Source of the DNA: Cherax quadricarinatus
Taxonomy: Eukaryota; Arthropoda; Malacostraca; Decapoda; Parastacidae
Length of the DNA stretch: 64,000 nt
Direction of reading: 5' to 3'
Assembly: GCF_038502225.1 (NCBI RefSeq)
Contig: NW_027195377.1
Span: 91,001 to 155,000 of the forward strand
The notes under the pieces are model-generated. The model was given only the letters and a program-made list of their open reading frames with translations, made no database searches and had not been told where the DNA came from. A program made the position numbers and the translations under genes. Of this stretch, positions 10,780-21,800 are shown piece after piece; position 1 is the first letter of the stretch, and each line of letters begins with the position of its first letter.

Positions 10780-11150
10780 AAATATGTATAGCGACAACAC
10801 TACAGTATATTACTCAAGTGTTAGAAATATATTGTGACATCACTGTGTTACTACAATGTTTGAAATATATAGTGATAACACTGTGTTACTACAGTGTTAG
10901 AAATGTATAGTGATAACACTGTTTTACTAATCTTAGAAAAATATAGTGACACTCTAATGCTACTGTGTTAAAAATATATAGTGACAACACTGTAGTACTA
11001 CTGTGTTAAAATATATATAGTGATAAAACTGTATTACTGCTGTTAGAAATATTTAGTAACAACACTGTGTTACCTTAGTGCTAGAAATATATATTGACAA
11101 CACTATGTTACTGCTGTTTTAAAAAATATGATTTTTACTGTGTTAAAATC
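10780..11150. repeat. Degenerate tandem repeat of about 38 bp
   Basis: About nine diverged copies built around AGAAATATATAGTGA then a block like CACTGTGTTACTACAGTGTT. The AT-rich units vary between 34 and 39 bp. Much older than the adjacent 46-bp array. Confidence 0.75.
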
Positions 11151-11184
11151 AGCTTTGTGAAGTTGTTATGTAATAACACTGTTA

Positions 11185-11465
11185 CACATCACCCTAACAC
11201 CCTTATTGCACATCATCTTAACATCCTACTGTTATGCATCACCTTGACATCCTAGTGTTACACGTACCCTTGACATCCTAGTGTTACACGTCACCTTAAC
11301 ATCCTACTGTTACACATCACCCTAACATCCTACTGTTACACATCACAGTAACATTCTGCTGTTACACATCACCGTAACATCTTACTGTTACACATCACCT
11401 TAATATCCTACTGCTGCACATCACCTTAACATCCTACTGTTACACATCACCTTAACCATCCTGCT
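11185..11465. repeat. 26-bp tandem repeat, about ten copies
   Basis: The unit is ACATCACCTTAACATCCTAC followed by TGTTAC, with single-base variants. It starts right after the 38-bp array and ends about 120 bp before the zinc-finger ORF. Confidence 0.85.
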
Positions 11466-11585
11466 GTGTTGGCACTCATCATTCTCATTGTGTTATATAT
11501 ATTATTATTTCTGATTGTAATAAGAACTTTTTCATATGTTATTGCAAAACTGTTTTGAAAGCTTTAATAAAATGTATTTTAATTC

Positions 11586-12500
11586 ATGAACAGATCATTG
11601 TTCACTATGTCTAAAATACTTGAAAAAAATGTGTTCAAACAAGACACAATGAAATTCATGCAGAGGTCAAACTACGTCAATATTCAGTCTATGAAACATT
11701 CCTCACAAAAATCTCAGTTTGTATCGTTGATGACAGTTAGTGAAGACAAAACAGTCCACTGTTCAGTATGTTTAAGAGAGTTTTCTAAAAAATATTTAAT
11801 GAGACATTTAAAAATTCATACCAAACAGAAAGAGAATCAGTGTTGTGTGTGTCTTCAAAACTTTTCATGCAAATCTAGTTTAGTGAAGCACATGAGAAGT
11901 CATACTAGAAAGAAACCCCATCAATGTTCAGAGTGTCTAAAAGAGTTTCCATATAAATCTAGGTTAGTGCAGCACATGAGAATTCATACTGGAGAGAAAC
12001 CATATCATTGTTCAGAGTGTCTAAAAGAGTTTTCATATAATTCTATTTTAGTAAAACACATGAGAATTCATACTGGAGAGAAACCTTATAAATGTTCAGA
12101 GTGTCTAAAAGAGTTTTCATATAATTCTATTTTAGTAAAACACATGAGAATTCATACTGGAGAGAAACTATATCAGTGTTCAGAGTGTCTAAAAGAATTT
12201 TCAGATAAATCTAGTTTAGAAAAACACATGAGAATTCATACTGGAGAGAAGCCATATCAGTGTTCAGACTGTCCGAAAGGATTTTCGGATAGATCAAGTT
12301 TAGTAAAACACACGAGAATTCATACTGGAGAGAAACCATATCAGTGCTCAGAATGTCTAAAAAAATTTAATAGAAAATCTCATTTAGTACGACACATGAG
12401 AATTCATACTGGAGAGAAACCATTTAAGTGTTCAGAATGTCTGGAGAAGTTTTCCAGAAAATTTTGTTTAGTAAAACACTTGAGACTCCATACTGGTTAG
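11586..12500 (+). CDS. C2H2 zinc-finger protein, nine fingers
   Basis: Predicted nuclear DNA-binding protein of 304 residues. After a 58-residue leader without a recognised domain, nine C2H2 fingers run from residue 59 to the end, joined by HTGEKPY-type linkers. Finger 1 has only 11 residues between the second Cys and first His (12 is usual). Fingers 4 and 5 are identical in protein and almost identical in DNA, a recent 84-bp duplication. The stop follows the last finger directly. The start is uncertain: ATG at 11586 overlaps an AG that could be a splice acceptor (gaacag), a second in-frame ATG is at 11607, and this may be the last exon of a longer gene. AT-rich codon use differs from the surrounding retroelements. 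No KRAB, BTB or ZAD domain is visible. Target genes cannot be inferred. Confidence 0.8.
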   Translation: MNRSLFTMSKILEKNVFKQDTMKFMQRSNYVNIQSMKHSSQKSQFVSLMTVSEDKTVHCSVCLREFSKKYLMRHLKIHTKQKENQCCVCLQNFSCKSSLVKHMRSHTRKKPHQCSECLKEFPYKSRLVQHMRIHTGEKPYHCSECLKEFSYNSILVKHMRIHTGEKPYKCSECLKEFSYNSILVKHMRIHTGEKLYQCSECLKEFSDKSSLEKHMRIHTGEKPYQCSDCPKGFSDRSSLVKHTRIHTGEKPYQCSECLKKFNRKSHLVRHMRIHTGEKPFKCSECLEKFSRKFCLVKHLRLHTG

Positions 12501-12610
12501 AAATATCGGCATTCATCAAGAGGAAATTGAAGCACATACCAATTCATATGGGAGGGAAATCTTGCTGAGGGACAGTGTTATCAGTTGACATAATATGTGT
12601 TCCTTTTCAT

Positions 12611-14008
12611 TTGGGGCTCCTTGTCATGGTGAAGGCACTTTTGGTCTGAGGAATTTGACTTTTTGGTCTTCCTTTAACCAAACCTAACTGCCCTGCACTA
12701 GTCCCTTCTCTGCCCCATCCCTCCTCCTTTCCCCATCCCTCCCCTCTCCTTCCTTTCCTGCTTTTGGCCTTTGGAGTCCTCCCTTCCAAATTTCTTGCTT
12801 CTGGGTTGGGGAGAGGGTGGTGTTGCCCATCCCATTCCATTCTGGCCCTTGATGGTAGTGTTGTTTGCTGTGGAATCTGAATCATCTGGGGATACTCCAA
12901 TCTACCATTGTCATTCTAGAGATGCTCTGGTCCACCTCCGTAGTTCAAGAGAGAAGCTTTCAGTGTCCTTTGGGTGATGGATGTATCTCTGGAGGCTACC
13001 TATCTGTTCAAGGAGGTGTTGGCTTCTGACTGCCCTCTCTTTTGTCTGCTGAGGTGGCTCGGTGGATGCGAGGTTGTTGTCCTAGATTACCACACCACAT
13101 CTGCACTACTGGCCATAATGGAGGGCCTCCAAGGAGCTACCTCTCAACATACCCTTGTTTTTCTGAAAAATAAAATAAAAAGCCTTACCGTGGAGTCCCA
13201 TGTCCATGCAATTCCTCCTCCTGGTCCCCTTTCTCCTGTTGCTCCTCCTCCCCTTCCCCTTCACAACTCAGTACCTTCTTCAGGTAACATTTTGTAATAA
13301 AGTTGGTAGAATTACCGACAATATGTAAAGTAAAAGGACATAAGTGCAACTAATGTGACATTGTGGCCACAATAAAATGTCACATTAGTTGCACTTGTGT
13401 CCTTTTACTTTACAGGTAACATTTTGTTGCCCACCTCTGGTACCGAAGTTCCACCTGACCCTTTTGATACATCTGACCTCTGCGTGTCTCTGACCATGCT
13501 TCTGGCTTCAACCTCTACAGTGTGACAATTTTCACATCTCCCACTCATCTCAGGATGGGCCACCATGACCATTAATAGATGACAGTGTCTCAATTACCTC
13601 TTGCTCTTCCCAGAAACAACCAGAGCAACACTTCAGCACTCCATGGTTCAGGGTACACAATGGACTAAGTTCTTCCCTCTACAACTGACATCTCCCACTG
13701 ACTGTTTTTCAGATCATAGCATCAGCAAAGCACTCCTATGCCATGTTGGTTAAAATATTTCATTTCATGTTCTTGAGAGTGGTGTACATATCGTTGCATT
13801 GTAAAGTGCTGGACAGGTTCACAGTCTTTCCAGTCTTCCCTCGATTGATAATATTCTTGTCATGATTCATAAGCACATTTTTCTCATTTCTTGCAATAGC
13901 CCCATAGTTTTCCCACATACCATTGTTCAGTGTGATTTCCTGTCTTGTGGTGCAGAGATTCATGAACAACTTGAGCTCCAAGACCTCCCGATTCTTAAAG
14001 CGGACACA
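12611..14008 (+). mobile_element. Old, diverged I-clade element fragment (5'UTR and part of ORF1)
   Basis: The left part follows the 5'UTR of the I-like copies (ggggctccttg, ggtctgagga, then pyrimidine-rich DNA), and 13430-14008 follows their ORF1 region up to the block reading LELQDLPILK. It has many substitutions, stops and indels and stops abruptly at about 14008, so it is an older subfamily. A fold-back insertion (13283-13424) lies inside it. No functional frame survives. Confidence 0.75.
13283..13424. mobile_element. Fold-back (MITE-like) insertion with duplicated flanks
   Basis: Two arms of about 38 bp, starting GTAAAGTAAAAGGACA and differing at one base, face each other around a short loop containing GTGGCCAC. 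The same 15 bases, CAGGTAACATTTTGT, occur on both sides (13281-13295 and the matching site near 13420), as expected of a target duplication. No coding capacity. Family unknown. Confidence 0.7.
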
Positions 14009-14081
14009 GTGATCAGTGGTCATGTGTGGTCATACCTGTCCTAAGCTCTCTGGGAGTTAGCGTGGGGTGTTACCAAGCACC

Positions 14082-14893
14082 ATGGCTTGTTGTAGTGTTT
14101 TAGAATCTCAGGTTCAAGTGTTGAAGAAGAAGGTTCTACTTCTTCAGGAGGAAAATAGGTGGCTGAAGTTTGGGAGTGAGTGTGAGAAGGATTTAGCTGG
14201 TAAGGAGGAAATGGTCACCAGCAGTGAGAGTGGCAGCTGCTTTAAGTGGCAAGTGGTTCACAGTTCAGGAAGAAGGAAGATGAGGGTTAACAGAGAAGAT
14301 GTGAATGTAGGAAATTGATTCTGTTCTCCAGGACGAGTGCACTTCAGTGGTTAGTGACATTGAAGGTACCACTGGTTTCCCTGCTAATCAAGGTAAGAAT
14401 GTTTTAATTGCAGGAGATTCTCAGGTAAGATATGTGGACTGTGCTTTTTGTAACAGATAGAAAGGTCAGAGGGTGTGTCTTCCAGGAGCTGGTGTTGGTG
14501 ACATAGTGAGCAGGTTGGATAATATTATGTCAGGTAATGGGAACAAGCTCATTATCTGTTTTAGTGCTGAGGGTATGACATTGGGAAGGGCAGGAGACAC
14601 GAGCTGCTGGATAAGTACAGGTCAGCCATAGAAGTAGTCAGGTCTAAGGGAGGGATCCCAGTCATATGTAGCATCTTGCCTAGAAAGGGAGTGGGCAATG
14701 AATGGATGTCTAGGGCAATTAGTATAAACTGCTGGCTAGACAGTTGCTGCAAGGAACTTGCAATCCCATTCATTGATAACTGGGACATATTCTATGGCAA
14801 CTGTGATATGCATGCAAGGGATGGGGCTCATCTCTCTAGGGCTGGAATGGTTGCATTAGCCAGTTCGATTGAGGGGGTAATTGATGACTTGTA
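14082..14893 (+). pseudogene. Family B ORF1 with SGNH-esterase domain, broken
   Basis: The start MACCSVLESQVQVL opens a short heptad-like coiled coil (VLKKKVLLLQEENRWLK), as in CR1 ORF1 proteins. After a frame break, esterase blocks appear: GDSQVRYVD at 14413 (nucleophile Ser block) and DGAHLS at 14820 (Asp-His block). The GGND block near 14570 is destroyed by a one-base deletion, whereas the inverted copy keeps it. CR1-type ORF1 esterases are known from vertebrates and invertebrates; their role in retrotransposition is unclear. Stops and shifts make this copy inactive. Confidence 0.75.
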
Positions 14894-15088
14894 AAGGAAT
14901 TTAAACTGATAGATTATAGAGGTATGGGTGTGTGTGGGAAACAATCAGGCTGCAGTATTAGGGTTGGAAACAGCAGATATTACCAGAATACCTCAGGGAT
15001 ATGTTTAAAAGACAATATTCAAAGTAAAGTTGCTAGTGAATGCAAATCAGTTGAGCAACAAACAAAGAGGGATAGTAGAGGGCAATGA

Positions 15089-16173
15089 GTGACTAGCTCC
15101 CTTAAGGTTTACTATACAAATAGTAGGAGTCTAAGAAATAAGATAGATGAGCTAAGGTTACTTGCAAGTGCAGGTAATATAGATATTATTGGTATAACAG
15201 AGACCTGGTTCAACCTGAAAGATAGAGAAATGCCTTCTGACTGCCACATACAGGGTTATAAACTATTCCACACTGATAGGGTCAACAGGAAGGGTGGTGG
15301 AGTGATGATGTATGTCAGAGATAATTTAAATTGTTGTTTTAGACATGATATAAGATTAGAAACATCGAACACAGAATCTGTTTGGCTACATTTTCTCGAG
15401 GGTCGTGATAAATTAATTTTAGGTGATTTATAGCCCCCAAACCTTGATAGGGAGTGTGGTAAGCTGTTATGGGACGAAATTCATAAGGCATCTAGATATG
15501 AAAATGTGTTAATGGGAGATTTTAACTTTAGACAAATTGATTGGAACAATATGACAGGAAATCTTGAATCTAGTGACTTTCTTGATGCAGTTCAGGATTG
15601 CTTTTTAGAACAGTTTGTGATAGAACCAACTAGAGGAAACAACCTGCTTGACTAGGTTTTTGCCAGCAAAGAATCACTAATTAATAATCTTGAGGTTAAT
15701 GATGAGCTTGGAGAAAGCAATCACAAATCATGGAATTACCCAGATAACTGCAATCAAATATCTGTCCCAGACTTTCACTTGGCCGATTTCATGGGACTGA
15801 AAAATTACCTGGGTGGGCTAAATTGGGATAACCTGACTATGGGTCAGGTAGGTGATCGTGGTTGCCAGTATGACGTTTTTCAGAGCATAGTTCTAGCTGC
15901 CCAGACAACTTTTGTTCCGAGTAGGGAAATTAGATCTAACAAAAATGATCCCAAATGGATGAACAATAGATTAAAACATCTCATTGGTCAAAAGAGAGGC
16001 ATATACAGGTGTATCAAAAGAGGGGATGGGCAGTTAAGAAATCAATATATTCAATTAAAGAGAGAAAAAAAAAAGAATAAGAAAAGCAAAAAAGGGATTA
16101 TGAGGCTAAGGTCGCAACGGTTCTTTCAGGTATACAGAAGATTAGGGACAAGATTGGCCCACTTAAGAGTAAC
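15089..16173 (+). pseudogene. Family B ORF2, APE endonuclease part, broken
   Basis: Frame 15089-15433 reads YYTNSRSLRNK (catalytic Asn region), GITETWF (catalytic Glu) and KGGGVMMYVRDNL, then ends at a TAG caused by a two-base deletion near 15425. Later frames give GDFNFRQIDW and a degenerate S-N-H block (SDH in active enzymes), then a Lys-rich linker at 15779-16173. It encoded the AP-type endonuclease that nicks target DNA. The frame would continue at 22803. Confidence 0.8.
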
Positions 16174-16185
16174 TCTGGTCAGATC
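16174..16185. repeat. 12-bp target-site duplication, left copy
   Basis: TCTGGTCAGATC, repeated exactly at 22791-22802. The pair brackets I-clade copy 1 and marks the insertion point in family B. Confidence 0.93.
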
Positions 16186-16266
16186 CCTCTTCAAGGGGGG
16201 CTCCTTGGCGTGGTGAAGAGGCTCTTGGTCTGAGGAATTAGCCCTGTCGGTCTTCTTCCTCAGACC
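16186..16266 (+). promoter_or_regulatory. Two hairpins at the 5' terminus of the I-like element
   Basis: CCTCTTCA (16186) pairs with TGAAGAGG (16214), and GGTCTGAGGAA (16227-16237) pairs with TTCCTCAGACC (16256-16266), an 11-bp perfect stem. The same structures recur at the starts of the other copies (27094, 27531, 29861, 42932). Such 5' ends usually hold the internal promoter; an RNA structural role is inferred. Confidence 0.6.
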
Positions 16267-16874
16267 GAACCTAATTACCCCCCATTCTCCCCTCCCCTAT
16301 CCCATCCTCCCCATCCTCCCCTTTTTCCTTTCCTCCTCCTCCTCCTCACCCCTCCCTTTTGCCCTTCCTCTTTTTAGCCTTCGTGATTTCTCCCACAGGC
16401 GCGCTAGTTCCTAGGTAGGGGAAAGGACACCGGGGTCCATCCCATTCCGTTGAGGTTTCTTGGCGGTGGCGTAGTTTGCCGTGGAATCTGGATTGCCTAG
16501 GGATGTCCCGATCCCTCTCCGGTATCCCGGAGTAGCTTTGGGTGTCTTTTGGGCGACGGGTGTATCTCTGGAAGCCACCTTTCGGATTCCGGGGGTGGTG
16601 GCTGAAGGAGGTATGCTTTGTGGCGGATATCCGGCCGCCCTCTCTTTTGTCCACCGAGGTAGCTCGGCAGATGTGAGGTTGCTATCCCAGATTGCTGGTT
16701 TACTGGCATGAAGGGTAGGGTATGGCACGGGTTCCATGCTGCATCTGCGCTACTAGCGGTGTCGAGTCCTCTTGGGCGCGGAGGGAGATTTCTGGCCCTT
16801 TCATTCCTCCTAGGAACTATCCCTCCCCGGTCCCCCCCTTTTTTTTCCTTTTTTTATTTTTATTTTCTTTTCTT

Positions 16875-16906
16875 CTTTCTTTTTTTTCTTAAAAACAAAA
16901 AGAAAG
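16875..16906 (+). promoter_or_regulatory. Pyrimidine/purine hairpin just before ORF1
   Basis: CTTTCTTTTT pairs with AAAAAGAAAG around a 12-nt loop, 13 nt upstream of the ORF1 ATG and at the end of a T-rich tract. The other copies keep the tract with one or two mismatches. It might influence translation initiation (inference). Confidence 0.45.
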
Positions 16907-16919
16907 AAGTAACCTAACC

Positions 16920-18852
16920 ATGGCAGCCCTAGTCCATGAACCTGGTACCCCCGGGCCCCTTCTTGATACCGCACCCCGTTCTGACCCCGCCTCGTCTTTG
17001 GACCACTCTTCAGACATTCCTCATGCCTCTGTACCTATTGCCGGTGCTGTTTCCTCACCCGCTTCAGGTACTGAGACCTCGACTGACTCCTTCGATTTAT
17101 CAGACCTTCGCTCTCCTCTGACTATGCTTCCGGCCTCTCCCTCTACGGTGCGGCAATTTTCAAATCGCCGACCCGTTCCACGTCGGACTAACTCTGGTCC
17201 CACGCCTAAACGTCAACGACAATTACCTGCTGATGATACTTCTCCACCTTCACCTTCTCGTTCTTCTCAGAAACGATCGACACGTCCTTCACTACCTTTC
17301 CACGCTCAGTTTCAGACTGAACAGTGGACTAAATTCTTCACTTTACGACCAACTTCCTCTACTGCCTATCTTTCTGACCATAGTATTGGCAAGGCACTCC
17401 TACGCCATGTTGGTAAAGATATTTCTTTTCATGCTCTTAAGAGCGGTACGCGCATCATTACCGTACAGAATGCTACCCAGGCTCGTGAGCTCTCTCGTCT
17501 TTCCCATATAGATACTGTTCCTGTCACCCTTGAAAAACATCATTCCCTTAATTCTTGTAGTGGTACCGTTATTCTGCCCCATACCATAGTTCAACAAAAT
17601 TTCCAGACATGTGGCACCGACATTCTAGAACAGCTGGAACTCCAAGATCTCCCAATCCTCAAGGTAGACACTTACGTTCTTCCTGCCCGTGGGCGGAGAC
17701 GATACCCTAGCAATGTGGCTCGTTTAACTTTTGACAGCCGAGAACTCCCATCCTCCGTTTATATAGCAGGACATCGGTTACAAGTTCGAAAGGTGATCCC
17801 TACACCACAACAGTGTAGAAATTGCTGGCGATTTGGCCATCCAGCGAAATATTGCAGATCTATCGCCGAATGCCCAGTCTGTGGTGCCGATGACCATTCT
17901 AATACGTCTTGCAATCGATCTCCCTCTTGCCTTAACTGTCATGAGGCTCACCCTTCGTACTCTCGCCGCTGTCAGGTTTATTTAAACGAGCGGGAAATCC
18001 GTTACCTCAAAGAGACAGAAGGTCTCCCTTATGCCATGGCAGTTTCTCATCTCCGCCTCCAAGGGAGACTCCCACGTGTTTCTTATTCCCGTGTTTCAAA
18101 ACGTCCCCCCACTTCTGGTATCCCATCTTCTACACCCACCTCTGTGGTTACCTCTCCCATAATCACTCCTGTATCTAATCCTTTTGCTGTCCTCGGCTCA
18201 GACGTCCCTACTTCAACGCCTCAGTCTAATCTCGCTTCTTCGAGTTCTCTCTTACAAGCTTCCGTATCGACGAGACCTCGTACGACACCTCTTCCCAATC
18301 GTCCCTCTACTTCTCAAAAGTCAAAAAAAGGTCCGGTAACACCTCCTACCCATCTTCCACCTCCTCATTTTACCCTCCCTGTCTCTGTCCCTAGTTCTTC
18401 CCCTCTCACTGGCTCAGTTACAAGTGCAGAGGTTCACCCTCCTCCTCGTAATGTACCTTCCTCCCCTGTTCCCTCCCAAGTTCCTTCCTCTTCTGCCACC
18501 TCCCAGGTTCCTGTCTCTTCTGTCCCCTGCCACGCTTCTCCAGTTCCCTCCACCCTTTCGCCCCCCCCCTACCTTGGTACAGTCCAATACAGTTCCAATC
18601 TTTACTCATCCTCCCCCTACCATTCCCAATATTGTCTCCCATACGACATCTCTGAATTCCGAAACACTTGAAGCAATCTCTGAATATATTGCAGAGACCA
18701 AACCATCAATGGACACTGATCCACCTTCCGCTCTTTCTCTCTCCTCTGCTCCATCTGCGCAACTCCTTTCTTCACAGCGCACCGTTCCTTCGCTGCTTGA
18801 ACATTTTCCACTGCCTCCGCATGTGGAATTTTCTAACCCTTCTAGTCCGTAG
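16920..18852 (+). CDS. I-clade ORF1 (Gag-like RNA-binding protein), late frameshift
   Basis: Nucleic-acid-binding partner of the ORF2 enzyme. The N-terminal 130 residues are Ser/Pro/Thr-rich. A folded segment follows (QWTKFFTLRPTS to LPILKVDTY), resembling the RRM-like part of Jockey/I ORF1 proteins. Then come three zinc knuckles: C-RN-C-WRFG-H-PAKY-C, C-PV-C-GADD-H-SNTS-C, and C-LN-C-HEA-H-PSYSRR-C, and a long Pro/Ser-rich tail. The uninterrupted frame gives 583 residues and stops at 18671. The tail conserved in the other copies (ending SNPSSP) is in another frame and ends at 18852. The shift lies in a run of nine C at about 18561 where copy 3 has eight. The ATG at 16920 is in good context (accATGg). 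Confidence 0.85.
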
Positions 18853-18896
18853 GAACCCTTACCTGCGGATTTCAAGTATCTTTATCATTGCCAATC

Positions 18897-21800
18897 ATGG
18901 CCTTTTTACAGTGGAATATACGCGGCCTCAGGGGTAATCGGGGTGAGCTTCAGATGTTACTCTCCCAGTTTGCCCCTGTTGGTGTTTGCTTACAGGAACC
19001 AAAATTACACTCTGCTGTTATTTCTCACATCTCAGGCTATAATTTATTGTATTCTTCAGATCCTTTTCCTGATGGGACCTTTAATGAAAGTGCCCTTCTT
19101 CTCCGCACTGATATTCCGTACCATCAGCTATTTATTCATACTTCGCTGCATTACACAGCAGCCCGTATCCACTTACATAGGTGGTATACGCTCTGTTCTT
19201 TATATCTCTCTCCTTCTCGGGCATTATCTATTCCGGATTTTGCCTTCCTTGTTTCGTCATTACCGCCACCGATTCTGTTACTTGGTGATTTTAATGCCCA
19301 CCATTTCCTCTGGGGAGGGTCTCACTGTGATTCCCGTGGAATTCAGTTAGAGGCTTTTCTTGCCACCCACCCCCTCCATGTTTTAAATACAGGTACTCAC
19401 ACCCATTTTGATCCTCGGACTCATACTCTCTCTTGCATCGATCTCTCAGTTTGCTCTTCCTCCGCCGCATTAGACTTTACTTGGTCTGTTCTCCCGGACT
19501 TACATGACAGTGATCATTTCCCAATCATTCTTACTTCCCCTTCATATACGCCACCTCTTCGCACCCCACGCTGGCAATTTAATCGGGCAAATTGGAACCT
19601 TTACTCACACCTGACTGTTTTTAAAGAGGTTCCTTCTTCGTCCTCCATCGATGAGCTTTTACACCTCTTCTCGTCCTCCGTTTTCACCGCAGCTTCTCAT
19701 TCTATACCCCAAACTTCGGGCAGGCATTCTCAGAAATGCGTGCCTTGGTGGTCTCCTGCTTGTGCTCGTGCAGTACGTTTGAAACGCGCTGCATGGGGCA
19801 GGTACCGGTACAATAGAACCACAGAGCGACTCTTTGATTTTAAACAGAAGCGTGCGATCGCTCGCCGTGTCATCCGTGACGCTAAACGCACTTGCTGGCG
19901 AGATTATGTCTCCACCATCACCTCTGCTTCCTCTATGAGTGCAGTCTGGAAAAAAGTACGAAAACTGAGTGGTAAATATTCTCCTGACCCGGCTCCTGTT
20001 CTGCGGGTTGCCGGTGTTGATATAGCAAACCCACTAGATGTTGCCTATGAAATTGGCAATCATCTGGTCCGTATTTCTCAGGGACTCCATCTATGCCCCT
20101 CATTTCTTTCCTCAAAGTCTGCCAGAGAGTTAGCACCCTTGGACTTTTCTTCTCTCAGAGAAGAACAGTATAATGTGCCTTTTACACTTCAAGAACTGGA
20201 GGCAACACTCTCAGCTTGTCGATCATCGGCAGCTGGGCCCGACGACATTCATATTCGTATGCTACAACATTTACATCAGTCAGCCCTTGCAGTCCTATTA
20301 CGCCTTTACAATCTTATTTGGTCACAAGGAGTTCTTCCACAGCTGTGGAAATCCGCCATTGTTCTCCCTTTCCGCAAACCAGGCACTACGGGACATGAAA
20401 CCTCCCACTATCGTCCCATTGCTCTTACCAGTGCAGTTTGCAAAGTAATGGAACGTCTAGTAAATAGACGTTTAGTGTGGTATTTAGAGACACACAACAG
20501 TCTCTCCACTCGTCAATATGGCTTTCGTAAGGGACGTTCTACCATAGACCCCTTACTGCGCTTGGATACGTATGTTCGTAATGCCTTTGCGAATAACCAC
20601 TCAGTTATTGCCATATTTTTTGACCTTGAGAAGGCATATGACACAACTTGGAGGTATAATATTTTAGCCCAAGCCCACTCCTTAGGCCTTCGAGGCAATC
20701 TACCATCCTTCCTTAAGAACTTTTTAACTGACAGGCATTTCCGTGTTCGGGTTAATAATGTGCTCTCCCCGGACTTTGTCCAAGCTGAAGGTGTCCCCCA
20801 GGGATGTGTTCTGAGCACAACACTTTTTCTCCTTGCTATTAATGATTTGGCCTCTAGTCTTCCATCAAATATTTGGTCATCACTCTATGTTGATGACTTC
20901 GCTATTGCCTGTGCAGGCGCTGACTGTCACCTCCTTACAGTTTCTCTCCAGCATGCAGTCGACCGTGTTTCCAATTGGGCCACCACACATGGGTTTAAAT
21001 TTTCCAGCACTAAAACCCACCAAATCACTTTCACTAGACGCTCTGTCATCTCTGATCATCCTTTGTACCTCTATGGCTCACGTATCCCTGAACATGATAC
21101 AGTCAAGTTTCTGGGCCTCCTCTTTGATCGTAGGTTATCCTGGAAACCTCACATTACCTCTCTGAAGGCAACTTGTCACAGCCGGCTGAACCTTCTTAAA
21201 ACCCTTGCTCATCTTTCGTGGGGAGCTGATCGTCGAACCCTCCTTCACCTACATTCCACCCTTATTTTATCGAAACTTGATTATGGTGACCAGATCTATT
21301 CAGCGGCATCTCCTGCTACTCTCTCTAGCCTTAACCCCATTCATCACCAAGGATTACGTTTATGCCTTGGTGCTTTTCGCTCTTCCCCTGTCGAAAGCCT
21401 CTATGCAGAAGCGAACGTTCCATCCTTATCCGATCGCCGTGATGCCCATTGCCTGCGCTACTATGTACGCTCTCATGATCTCCGCAATCCTTCCATTTAT
21501 AGAATGGTCACTGATATTAGTATACATTCTTTATTTGTTCGCCGCCCCTGCTTACTCCGTCCCTTCTCTCTTCGCCTTCATTCGCTCTTGTCTTCTCTTC
21601 AACTACCACCTTTCTATGTACATGTAGCATCTCACTTTTCCCTACCCCCCTGGGAAGTTCCAGCTGTTCGAGTCTGTTCTTTCTCCCTCCCTTGCTCGAA
21701 AGCCCAACTGTCTACGGTCGCTTCCCGCTCTCTTTTTCTTGACCACTTTCACTCTCATTCTCATGCCATTGCTGTGTACACAGATGGCTCTAAGTCTTCT

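Larger units (their letters stand above)
14038..16185 (+). mobile_element. CR1/L2-like element, family B, 5' portion
   Basis: Begins at about CCTAAGCT (14038), the same start as the inverted copy ending near 49712. It holds ORF1 (coiled coil plus esterase domain) and the endonuclease part of ORF2, and continues at 22803 after a full-length I-clade insertion and at 26295 after a second insertion. Its total native length is about 4.3 kb. Confidence 0.8.

Noticed and set aside
14676..14894. Independent 72-codon gene
   Set aside because: It is the end of the family B esterase domain, cut off by upstream frame breaks.
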